From the NCBI GenBank assembly GCA_023390635.1, contig JAEWCM010000105.1, forward strand, positions 1 to 7,799: a DNA stretch of 7,799 bases, in the 5' to 3' direction. Below the pieces are notes generated by a model. That model saw nothing but the letters and a program-made list of their open reading frames with translations, was not told where the DNA came from and ran no database searches. The DNA comes from Bacillota bacterium (lineage in GTDB: Bacteria; Bacillota; Desulfitobacteriia; Desulfitobacteriales; Desulfitobacteriaceae). The position numbers and the translations under genes were made by a program. This document shows positions 1-5,830 of the stretch, piece by piece; position 1 is the first letter of the stretch; each line of letters opens with the position of its first letter.

Positions 1-129
1 AGCTTTAAGGTATTTCTGTTCATCGCCCCGTTTTTTCTTGCTGATTTTATAGACAAGATTGATATCTCGGACAATAATTCTTTTGTTTGTGGCAAGCGGA
101 ATCTGCTTTTCATTTTCAATTTCAGCCAT
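1..129 (-). CDS. N-terminal fragment of a probable NitT/TauT-type ABC transporter ATP-binding protein (cut by window edge)
   Basis: Only 43 codons are visible, from an ATG at 129-127 to the window edge. A good ribosome site (AAGGAG at 145-140) lies 10 nt upstream. The fragment has a short charged lead-in, then a beta-strand-like RIIVRDINLVYKI segment and a basic loop ending YLKA. This resembles the first strand of nitrate/sulfonate/taurine-type importer ATPases (SsuB/TauB/NrtD-like), which usually reads I-x-V-x-x-V...Y, a short insert, then LKAL before the Walker A region. The Walker A motif itself lies outside the window, so the family call is inference. If correct, the protein would power uptake of a small organic or sulfur-containing substrate. 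It sits downstream of the nitrogenase-like genes in the same direction and has its own copy of their leader/attenuator element, which suggests co-regulation. Confidence 0.6.
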   Translation of the reverse strand, partial: MAEIENEKQIPLATNKRIIVRDINLVYKISKKKRGDEQKYLKA

Positions 130-173
130 ATTGAATCATCTCCTTTATCATTTCCACATTGACTCTAAAAGAG

Positions 174-206
174 CAAAAAGGGCATAACCATTCAAGGTGT
201 ATGACC
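174..206 (-). terminator. Intrinsic-terminator-like hairpin in leader of the ABC transporter gene
   Basis: On the minus strand, GGTCATA (206-200) pairs with TATGCCC (186-180) with one mismatch. A bulged C and a further ACC/GGT stem follow, closing a six-base loop TTGAAT. The hairpin is followed at once by CTTTTT-like bases (TTTTTG, 179-174). It is weaker than the two related terminators upstream of D2 and D1 but sits at the same place relative to the conserved upstream hairpin, 44 nt before the ABC gene start. It is most easily read as a conditional terminator (attenuator). Confidence 0.55.
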
Positions 207-235
207 TCTAGTTTACTAGTCAATCATCTATGCAA
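207..235 (-). promoter_or_regulatory. Leader element copy 3 (conserved hairpin before attenuator)
   Basis: The minus strand reads TTGCATAG, then GATTGA, then CTAG-TAAA-CTAG (219-208), then AGGTC running into the terminator-like stem. It matches leader copy 1 (7435-7408) in TTGCATAG, ATTGAC, AGT, AACT and GAGGT. The hairpin stem is CTAG/CTAG here but CCAG/CTGG in copies 1 and 2, so a C-G pair has become U-A with pairing kept. Upstream GACT could also pair with GGTC, the base of the terminator stem, giving a competing fold. The structure and the regulatory role are inferred from comparison within this window only. Confidence 0.6.
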
Positions 236-344
236 GAAAAGTGCTACATCGGAAACGAAAAATTTCTTTGCCGTTAATCAGCCAAGCTTTAATCTCCCGC
301 CGCATTCGATTCGGATTCTTTTCATCCATTTTCTTACTCCACAT
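228..344 (-). CDS. Possible 38-aa small protein or leader peptide, unrecognised
   Basis: An ATG at 344-342 follows AAAGGAGA with 7-8 nt spacing, and the frame runs 38 codons to TAG at 230-228. An ATG two codons upstream (350-348) is too close to the ribosome site to be preferred. The peptide is very basic at its N-terminus (MWSKKMDEKNPNRMRREIK), with a WLINGKEIF segment and a single Cys near the end (FRCSTFLA). I do not recognise the family. Its stop codon is the TAG inside the conserved TTGCATAG motif of leader copy 3, and the attenuator hairpin follows directly, an arrangement like that of a regulatory leader peptide. It could instead be a small stand-alone protein or a chance frame. No membrane segment or signal peptide is visible. 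Confidence 0.4.
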   Translation of the reverse strand: MWSKKMDEKNPNRMRREIKAWLINGKEIFRFRCSTFLA

Positions 345-422
345 AGCCATTCTCCTTTATACATATTATTTATATATGATTAGTATGAATTGGGATATGC
401 CACAAGAGCACTGTTAAAGATA

Positions 423-451
423 AATAAAAGGGACCGGGCTTTTTTTGTCAA
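423..451 (-). promoter_or_regulatory. Weak candidate sigma-A promoter for the small ORF/ABC transporter unit
   Basis: A perfect TTGACA (451-446) is followed after 17 bp by TTTATT (428-423), which matches TATAAT at four of six positions. The spacer is unusually GC-rich (GCCCGGTCCC). It lies in the gap between the NifH-like gene and the small ORF. It is much poorer than the two consensus promoters upstream. A different start nearer the AT-rich stretch at 354-377 is possible. Confidence 0.25.
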
Positions 452-477
452 TGTAGAGTCAATAAGGGAATGACAAA

Positions 478-1356
478 TCAGATACCTGCTCTTTCTCCTC
501 CAGGAACAACTCCACTCTGCAAAGCGAGAAGCTGGTTGCCCCAACCACCGGCCCATTCTCTTAATTCCTCAATGCTCATGGGAGAGGGAACTTTTGAAAC
601 CTCATGGTTGGCAATCTTTTCTGCCAGCTTTTTATATACTTTGGCCTGCTCTGAGTCAGGGGCCGCTTCTATGGTTGTTTTACCCTGCAATTCCGACTGA
701 GTGACGGTTACCGAACGGGGAACGTATTCCACAATTTGTGTACTTGTTCTTTTGGCAAAGTCATCCACAATATCCTTTGCGTAGGGAGCATTAATGGAAT
801 TGGCAATCACCCCGCCCAGCAATGCTCCGCCTGAGTTGGAATACTTCTGAATACCCTTCATAAGGTTGTTGGAGGCATAGACGGACATAAAATCTGCCGA
901 AGATACGGTGAACACATGTTCAGCGATTCCTTCCCGCACTGGAACAGCAAAGCCTCCGCACACAACGTCCCCGAGGACATCATAGATGACATAATCCAGA
1001 TCAAGGTTCTCAAACACCTTTTGCTGTCTGAATAATTGAACTGCCGTGATAATCCCTCTGCCAGCACAGCCTACACCTGGTGCCGGGCCGCCTGCTTCAA
1101 CGCAGTAAATTCCATTGAATCCTTCAAAAATTACTTCTTCAGCTTTCACCTTGGACTGTTCTCTGAGCGTGTCCAGTACAGTGGGGATATATTGCCCATC
1201 ACGCAAAGTGTTAGTAGAATCGCTCTTAGGGTCGCAGCCAAACTGCATAACCTTAAAACCCATTGTCGATAAAGCGGCACTGATGTTGGATGTAGTCGTT
1301 GATTTTCCAATCCCGCCTTTTCCATAGATTGCTATCTGTTTAATCTTTTTAGCCAC
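478..1356 (-). CDS. NifH-like nitrogenase iron protein (ATP-dependent reductase component)
   Basis: This is the homodimeric [4Fe-4S] ATPase that passes electrons to NifDK-type partners in the cytoplasm. At 292 aa it is the usual length. Visible motifs are the Walker A loop GKGGIGKST (residues 12-20), the switch I region CDPKSDST (41-48), the cluster ligands Cys97 in GVGCAGRGI and Cys133 in DVLGDVVCGGF, the switch II aspartate Asp126, and Arg100, the residue ADP-ribosylated in some NifH proteins. A tail of about 20 residues follows the usual C-terminal MSIEEL region. The start is GTG (1356-1354) behind AAGGGGA. It is the last gene of the D2-K2 unit, 66 nt after K2, with no terminator between. 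It is the only H protein in the window and probably serves both DK pairs. The exact subgroup (NifH, MarH-like or other group IV) cannot be settled by eye, so no symbol is given. Confidence 0.93.
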   Translation of the reverse strand: MAKKIKQIAIYGKGGIGKSTTTSNISAALSTMGFKVMQFGCDPKSDSTNTLRDGQYIPTVLDTLREQSKVKAEEVIFEGFNGIYCVEAGGPAPGVGCAGRGIITAVQLFRQQKVFENLDLDYVIYDVLGDVVCGGFAVPVREGIAEHVFTVSSADFMSVYASNNLMKGIQKYSNSGGALLGGVIANSINAPYAKDIVDDFAKRTSTQIVEYVPRSVTVTQSELQGKTTIEAAPDSEQAKVYKKLAEKIANHEVSKVPSPMSIEELREWAGGWGNQLLALQSGVVPGGERAGI

Positions 1357-1422
1357 TTCAATTTCCCCTTATACCTTTATTTTTAATAATGAATAATGCC
1401 ACTATTTCTCACAGCCCCACAA

Positions 1423-2760
1423 CTAGGACATTCTGGGACCGCTGTCGGCTACAGACGAATAAAAATCTGAAAATAAATTTACTCCACCGCTATAGCCAAA
1501 ATAATGTTTTGAACCAATCATATTGTCCCCATAAGGAGCCGACACTGATAAAAAGGGGATCTTTCGGGTCTGTCGCAATGGCTCATCCCATGTTGACCCT
1601 AACAAGAAAACAGCTCCCCTGCGGAACTCCCGCTTTTTAATCTCCTGTGCTGCAAGTCCCCCGTCTTCTGTAAAAATAATATCAATGGGAGCATCTAACT
1701 CTACATCTTGAAAATAAGCTGACACACTCACCTGGTATTCTTCCGGAACATCTTCACTAATGAAAATCTGCTCAGGAATAAGTCCCAAATCATTAACCAA
1801 ATAACGATGCAAGGATAGAGAAGCGGAAGCACTGGAATTTATGAAAAATTTCTTTGGCAGAACACGGCAACCGTAAATCCAGGCAATCGAACGATTTACA
1901 TAATAATAATAGCGTCTTTCATTCTGATCGATATATTGCTCCACCACGGATTTATCTAAATCGGCGTATTCAGCCAGTTCCCGCAAAAACCTCGTTGTCT
2001 CCGTAGGTCCGATCGGCAGGTCAGGATAATGGAAAAATGGCGTGCCAAAACGGGTTTCTAATTCCTTCACAATATCCAGGTCAACCCATGGTGAGAGAAG
2101 CAAATTGAATTCCGCTGCCGGAATTTTACGCACGTTTTCTATGCCTTTATCCAGCCCGTAAATAATATTAGGCTTCAACCCAACAGCGATTAACATTTTC
2201 TCAAGTTGTTCCAATGTTCCCGCCCAAAAAGTATCGTAATAGGGAACGATACCCCAAATATTGACCTGTCGGGAATTAACCTGCTCCGCGGGCTGAAGAT
2301 ATTGATTAATGATTGCTTTGAGGATCTGGCTGTGGCCGTAGAGATTATTTCCTCTGAATCCCGCTGCCTCAGCATAAAGAACAGGAATGGGGTTGCCTTG
2401 AAAGCTTCTGGCCACCTCTTCCATATCATCCCCGACAATTTCAGCGGTACAGCCGCTTACGGCAATCACCATGTCCGTCTTATATGAGTGCAGGGTGTTC
2501 TCAATGATCTGTCTCAGGCGGTCTGTCCCTCCGAAAACCACATCTGCCTCTGTGAAATCGGTGCAAGGTATCACCGTTTCCTGATAAGGAAAAGCATTTT
2601 GGGCCCCGTTGATACGGGCCAGTACAGCTCCTGCCTGAACCTGGCAGCCAGGCCCGCAGTGCAGTACCGGTAAAACTTTATCAATGGCCAAAGCAGTATA
2701 AATCCCGCCGATAGCGCAGGTTGCTCGCTGCTGTTCGACAATACAGCTCTCTCTTGTCAC
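1423..2760 (-). CDS. NifK-like subunit K2 of a nitrogenase-like component 1
   Basis: The protein belongs to the oxidoreductase/nitrogenase component 1 superfamily, beta-type. Cys15 (ATCAIGG), Cys39 (CGPGC) and Cys104 (AVSGCTAEIVGDD) align with the NifK P-cluster ligands Cys70, Cys95 and Cys153. Two further cysteines are shared with K1: Cys35, next to the second ligand, and Cys66 (IPCTDF). At 445 aa it lacks the long N-terminal extension of molybdenum NifK (about 520 aa). A conserved HYFGYSGG segment lies close to the C-terminus. The start is GTG at 2760-2758, two nt after the D2 stop, with GAGGAGGTGATA as ribosome site inside the end of D2, so translation is probably coupled. It is very similar to K1 over the whole length. 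It presumably forms a D2K2 heterotetramer in the cytoplasm. Substrate unknown. Confidence 0.88.
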   Translation of the reverse strand: MTRESCIVEQQRATCAIGGIYTALAIDKVLPVLHCGPGCQVQAGAVLARINGAQNAFPYQETVIPCTDFTEADVVFGGTDRLRQIIENTLHSYKTDMVIAVSGCTAEIVGDDMEEVARSFQGNPIPVLYAEAAGFRGNNLYGHSQILKAIINQYLQPAEQVNSRQVNIWGIVPYYDTFWAGTLEQLEKMLIAVGLKPNIIYGLDKGIENVRKIPAAEFNLLLSPWVDLDIVKELETRFGTPFFHYPDLPIGPTETTRFLRELAEYADLDKSVVEQYIDQNERRYYYYVNRSIAWIYGCRVLPKKFFINSSASASLSLHRYLVNDLGLIPEQIFISEDVPEEYQVSVSAYFQDVELDAPIDIIFTEDGGLAAQEIKKREFRRGAVFLLGSTWDEPLRQTRKIPFLSVSAPYGDNMIGSKHYFGYSGGVNLFSDFYSSVADSGPRMS

Positions 2761-2762
2761 TG

Positions 2763-4229
2763 CTATATCACCTCCTCAATAAAGGAATGGGGATCGCGTG
2801 CTTCGAATTCTTCAGTAAACGGTGATTCATAACGTTCACTCATTTTGCGCACAAAATTGGTATTGCTCAGTTCGTTGACCACAGTATTTCCAAAGTCAAT
2901 CAGACCTTTATAGCCAAAGATTTGCATGGATATTCCTGCTTCAATCGCCGGAATACCTGTCTTTACTCCCCACGCGCTTGCCCCATGAGCTCTGGAAATA
3001 ATAAAATCAGGGTTTGCCTTCTTTACGATCAAATAGGTCTCAAACTCCTGGCCGTCATTCACCGTGGTCTCTACGCTTTCCGTAAATTCCTCGGCATCAG
3101 CGGCAGCGGCAATCAGATCCTCCGACTGATTATCCAATCTCGGATCATAATGATAAGCCACCGTATGCAATACCTTTACACCAAATTCTCTTAAAATCCT
3201 CGTATACTCATAGGCATAACTGGCTCCCAAAGCGATTAAGGCAGTTTTGCCCTTCAATTTATTTTTGATTTCCTCTAATTGACCTTTATGCTTAGCCCGT
3301 TCTTCCTCAATCACCTGTTCAGCGATTTCTTCCTTGCCTACATATTTAGCAATATCACGGTAGAATCTTTCAAATCCGATCCCGCCGAAAGGCAAATGAG
3401 TTTGAAAATATTTAATACCAAACATCTGTTCCAAAGCCCCTGCCAAATAACTGGACTGAGCTCCGCATTGACCAAAAGAAGCAATCGACTGGGAAGCCTT
3501 TTGATAATCCTCAATGCTTGAATTGCCGGTTAAATAAATAATCTTATATCCCAGTTTTTCAAAAAACGGATCCATTGACTCCCGTCCCATTTCAGTAAAG
3601 GCAATATAATTAATGGTGTTGGTTTTTTCCTTGGGTGGTTCAATTAGCGTATTTGCTACAGCGTGGCAATATGCATCAAACCCGGAAGCCCAAATCTTGG
3701 ATTTAATTCCCTCCGCTGCAGCAAAGCCGATCGGTATGTCCAACTCTTCCTGCATCTCCTGCACCACACTGTACACATCGTCACCGATGATGCTGGAGGT
3801 ACAGCTCGTCGTCACGTAAATTACCTTGGGATGGTGTCGTTCATAGGCTTCCCTAATTGTGGCCTTTAGCTTATCCACTGCACCGAACACCGTATCTGAT
3901 TCTTTAATATTACTGGAGATGACTTTAAAGTGTTCCTTTTGGCCATTAGGTGCCTTTACGCGCACCCTGTTTTGGCTGAAATTAATGACACCTGAAGAGC
4001 AGCCAACCGGTGCGTGGTCTACGACGACTGCCCCATCAATAGGGCCAAGCAAACTGATGCAGTGGTGATGGGTGCAGCTACTAACTGTCGTAAAGCATCG
4101 TCTGCGATTCTCAAGGCACCCTGAGCAGCCTTGCAACGCCATTTCCCTGGAATTTCCGTAATAACCTGTGATTGAACCTAACCGCTGTTCCCGGCTCTCT
4201 GACTCAGGAGCCTTTAAGTTAAGTGCCAT
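2763..4229 (-). CDS. NifD-like catalytic subunit D2 of a nitrogenase-like component 1
   Basis: This 488-aa alpha-type subunit would hold the active-site cofactor. Cys52 (SSCTHHHC), Cys77 (APVGC) and Cys143 (TTSCTSSIIGDD) align with the NifD P-cluster ligands Cys62, Cys88 and Cys154. Cys255 (FGQCGAQSSYL, before the FGIKYFQ segment) aligns with the cofactor ligand Cys275. The NifD His442 position reads Gln436 (MQIFGYKG), so one classical cofactor ligand is missing. In the NifD HHIAND region the residues are Cys188-His189. An extra N-terminal motif, Cys35-x2-Cys38-x6-Cys45, precedes the first ligand. D2 also has a local HHHC (54-57) that D1 lacks. The ATG start follows AAGGAGGGG. It is the first gene of the unit D2-K2-H, behind its own promoter and attenuator. 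N2 as substrate is unlikely but not excluded. Confidence 0.88.
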   Translation of the reverse strand: MALNLKAPESESREQRLGSITGYYGNSREMALQGCSGCLENRRRCFTTVSSCTHHHCISLLGPIDGAVVVDHAPVGCSSGVINFSQNRVRVKAPNGQKEHFKVISSNIKESDTVFGAVDKLKATIREAYERHHPKVIYVTTSCTSSIIGDDVYSVVQEMQEELDIPIGFAAAEGIKSKIWASGFDAYCHAVANTLIEPPKEKTNTINYIAFTEMGRESMDPFFEKLGYKIIYLTGNSSIEDYQKASQSIASFGQCGAQSSYLAGALEQMFGIKYFQTHLPFGGIGFERFYRDIAKYVGKEEIAEQVIEEERAKHKGQLEEIKNKLKGKTALIALGASYAYEYTRILREFGVKVLHTVAYHYDPRLDNQSEDLIAAAADAEEFTESVETTVNDGQEFETYLIVKKANPDFIISRAHGASAWGVKTGIPAIEAGISMQIFGYKGLIDFGNTVVNELSNTNFVRKMSERYESPFTEEFEARDPHSFIEEVI

Positions 4230-4282
4230 ACCTCACCCCTCCTTGCTTCGTTTTTCTATGATTAATAAACTATCACGCTGAG

Positions 4283-4324
4283 TAAAAGAAAAAGGTCAAG
4301 CGTACAAAACAAGTACACTTGACC
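4283..4324 (-). terminator. Strong intrinsic terminator in the D2 leader (probable attenuator)
   Basis: On the minus strand GGTCAAGTGTAC (4324-4313) pairs with GTACGCTTGACC (4305-4294) in a 12-bp stem whose only non-Watson-Crick pair is one U-G. The loop has 7 nt, and TTTTTCTTTT follows. It lies about 75 nt after the predicted transcription start and 53 nt before the D2 ribosome-site/start region, with no gene between promoter and terminator. A terminator placed there must be bypassed for the operon to be expressed, so it is probably conditional. Confidence 0.85.
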
Positions 4325-4350
4325 TCCAGATTACTGGTCGATCTTTAACT
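4325..4350 (-). promoter_or_regulatory. Leader element copy 2 (short hairpin abutting the attenuator)
   Basis: The minus strand reads AAAGATC, then GA, then CCAG-TAAT-CTGG (4337-4326), then AGGTC, whose GGTC is the base of the terminator stem. The AAAGATC and GACCAG..CTGGAGGT parts match copy 1, but the TTTTGCATAGGATT stretch of copy 1 is absent. GACC (4339-4336) can pair with GGTC (4324-4321), which would break the terminator stem, so an antiterminator fold is possible. The ligand, RNA or protein that would switch it is unknown. Confidence 0.65.
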
Positions 4351-4404
4351 ATAAGTCACTTTTTTCACCATCTAATATAAAGTAGTTTAATAGGTATAGT
4401 ACGC

Positions 4405-4433
4405 ATTATATATTGCTGACATAAAGGTGTCAA
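4405..4433 (-). promoter_or_regulatory. Consensus sigma-A promoter for D2-K2-nifH-like unit
   Basis: TTGACA (4433-4428), a 17-bp spacer, and TATAAT (4410-4405) match the vegetative consensus exactly. The spacer ends in GCAATA as in promoter 1. It starts 60 nt after the K1 stop, so the second cassette has its own transcription start in addition to any read-through. A start near 4398 is expected. Confidence 0.88.
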
Positions 4434-4492
4434 GGGTAAATTTTATTTATTGAGATATTAAGCATTCATTATTGCTGCCCCTTATCATTGTT

Positions 4493-5830
4493 TTACGGGT
4501 GAGTCACCATGCCCATGTTGGCGATCGTCGCATAATAATCACTAAAAAGATTAATTCCTCCCGAGTAACCAAAATAGTGCTTTGCACCGATGGCATTGTC
4601 GCCGTGAGGGGCCGATACGGGGAGAAAGGGCATGTGCAAATTCTGGCAAAAGGGATTATCCCAAACAGAGCCAAACATAAATACGCTGCCCTCATAAAAT
4701 TCCCGCTGCTGAATTTCCACAGCCGCCATTCCCCCGTCATCTGTAAAAATAACCTCAATCGGCTCATTCTCCAGTTCGACATCATTAAAATACTCCCGGA
4801 CTTTTTCATGATAAACTTCGGGAACATTTTCACTGATATAAATGCGGTCGGGAAGCAGTCCCAAATCATTAACCAAATAACGATGTAAAGACAAGGCAGC
4901 CGTGGCACTGGAATTAATGATAAATTTTTTGGGCAAGGTCCGGCACCCATATACCCAAGCGATAACCCGATTCAAATAGTAATAATATCTTTCTTCATTT
5001 TGGCTGATATATTTTTCTACCGTTTCCTTATCCAAGTCAGCGTAGTCTGCCAGCTCATGCAAAAATCTTGCCGTTTCAGTCGGTCCAACCGGCAGAGCAG
5101 GATAATGAAAGAAGGGGGTTTGGAAACGCCGCTCCAATTCCTGAACAATCTCCAGATCCACCCAAGGAGAAAGGAGTAAATTGAACTCTCCTTCCGGAAT
5201 TTTACGCACATTTTCGATTCCCTTGCCCAGGCCATAAATAATGTTGGGCTTCAGCCCCACTGCCGTCAGCATCTTTTCTATTTCTTCCAGCGTACCGGAC
5301 CAGAAAGGATCATAAAAGGGCACGATACCCCAAACATTGACCTGACGAGGAGTGATATGATCAGAGGGCTGAAGATACTGTTCAATGATGGCTTTGAGAA
5401 TCTGGGTATGCCCATAAAGATTATTGCCCCGGAAACCGGCCGCCTCCGCATAGAGCACGGGAATATCGCTGTCAGCGAAACTCCGGGCCACCTCTTCGAT
5501 ATCGTCCCCGACAATTTCCGCCGTACATCCACTCACGGCGATCACCATATCGGTCTTATAAGCCTGTAAAGAGGTTTCAATAATTTTCTTCAGTCGCTCC
5601 GTGCCGCCGAACACCACATCGGCTTCCCCGAAATCAGTGCAGGGGATGATACTTTCCAGATACGGGAAGGCATTCTGTGCTCCGTTGGTCGATGCCAGAA
5701 CGGCTGCCGCCTGAAGCTGACAGCCAGGTCCGCAGTGCAAGACGGGCAATACATTATTGATGGCCAAAGCTGTATAAATACCGCCGATAGCGCAAGTGGT
5801 CCTTTGCTGATCGATCATGTCGCTGCTCAC
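4493..5830 (-). CDS. NifK-like subunit K1 of a nitrogenase-like component 1
   Basis: This 445-aa beta-type subunit is a close paralogue of K2. The P-cluster ligand positions are Cys13 (TTCAIGG), Cys37 (HCGPGC) and Cys102 (AVSGCTAEIVGDD). Cys33 and Cys64 (IPCTDF) are also shared with K2. The C-terminal HYFGYSGG segment is conserved. The GTG start (5830-5828) overlaps the D1 stop in a GTGA four-base overlap, with GGAGG 10 nt upstream, so K1 is probably translationally coupled to D1. An ATG four codons further in (MIDQQR) is an alternative start. K1 would pair with D1 in a heterotetramer that receives electrons from the single NifH-like protein encoded at the end of the cluster. There is no clear terminator after it. 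Family membership is firm and substrate unknown. Confidence 0.88.
   Translation of the reverse strand: MSSDMIDQQRTTCAIGGIYTALAINNVLPVLHCGPGCQLQAAAVLASTNGAQNAFPYLESIIPCTDFGEADVVFGGTERLKKIIETSLQAYKTDMVIAVSGCTAEIVGDDIEEVARSFADSDIPVLYAEAAGFRGNNLYGHTQILKAIIEQYLQPSDHITPRQVNVWGIVPFYDPFWSGTLEEIEKMLTAVGLKPNIIYGLGKGIENVRKIPEGEFNLLLSPWVDLEIVQELERRFQTPFFHYPALPVGPTETARFLHELADYADLDKETVEKYISQNEERYYYYLNRVIAWVYGCRTLPKKFIINSSATAALSLHRYLVNDLGLLPDRIYISENVPEVYHEKVREYFNDVELENEPIEVIFTDDGGMAAVEIQQREFYEGSVFMFGSVWDNPFCQNLHMPFLPVSAPHGDNAIGAKHYFGYSGGINLFSDYYATIANMGMVTHP

Larger units (their letters stand above)
158..463. repeat. 10-bp inverted repeat flanking the ABC-gene leader region
   Basis: ATTGACTCTA at 158-167 on the plus strand recurs exactly on the minus strand at 463-454, with the 306-bp region between holding the small ORF, leader element 3 and its terminator. 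No target-site duplication is visible at the outer edges, and there is no transposase, so a mobile origin is not supported. The repeat could be chance. Confidence 0.25.

Noticed and set aside
159..383. A 74-codon plus-strand open frame in the gap before the ABC gene
   Set aside because: It has no ribosome site, a low-complexity composition, and runs antisense across the leader element and small ORF that the minus strand explains better.
379..402. TGGCAT-containing sequence as a sigma-54 promoter
   Set aside because: The GC of the -12 element is missing at the right spacing.
421..446. Terminator directly after the NifH-like gene
   Set aside because: Only AAAAG/CTTTT arms around a GC-rich loop are visible, which is too weak to call; the AT-rich tract may instead be part of a promoter.
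4313..4332. GGAGG in the leader hairpins as ribosome sites for leader peptides
   Set aside because: The frames that would follow differ between copies, use poor spacing or a GTG start, and are interrupted by the terminator stem. The bases are better explained by RNA pairing.
4472..4888. A 138-codon plus-strand open frame
   Set aside because: It lies antisense over the end of K1, has no ribosome site or recognisable protein features, and mirrors coding bias of K1.
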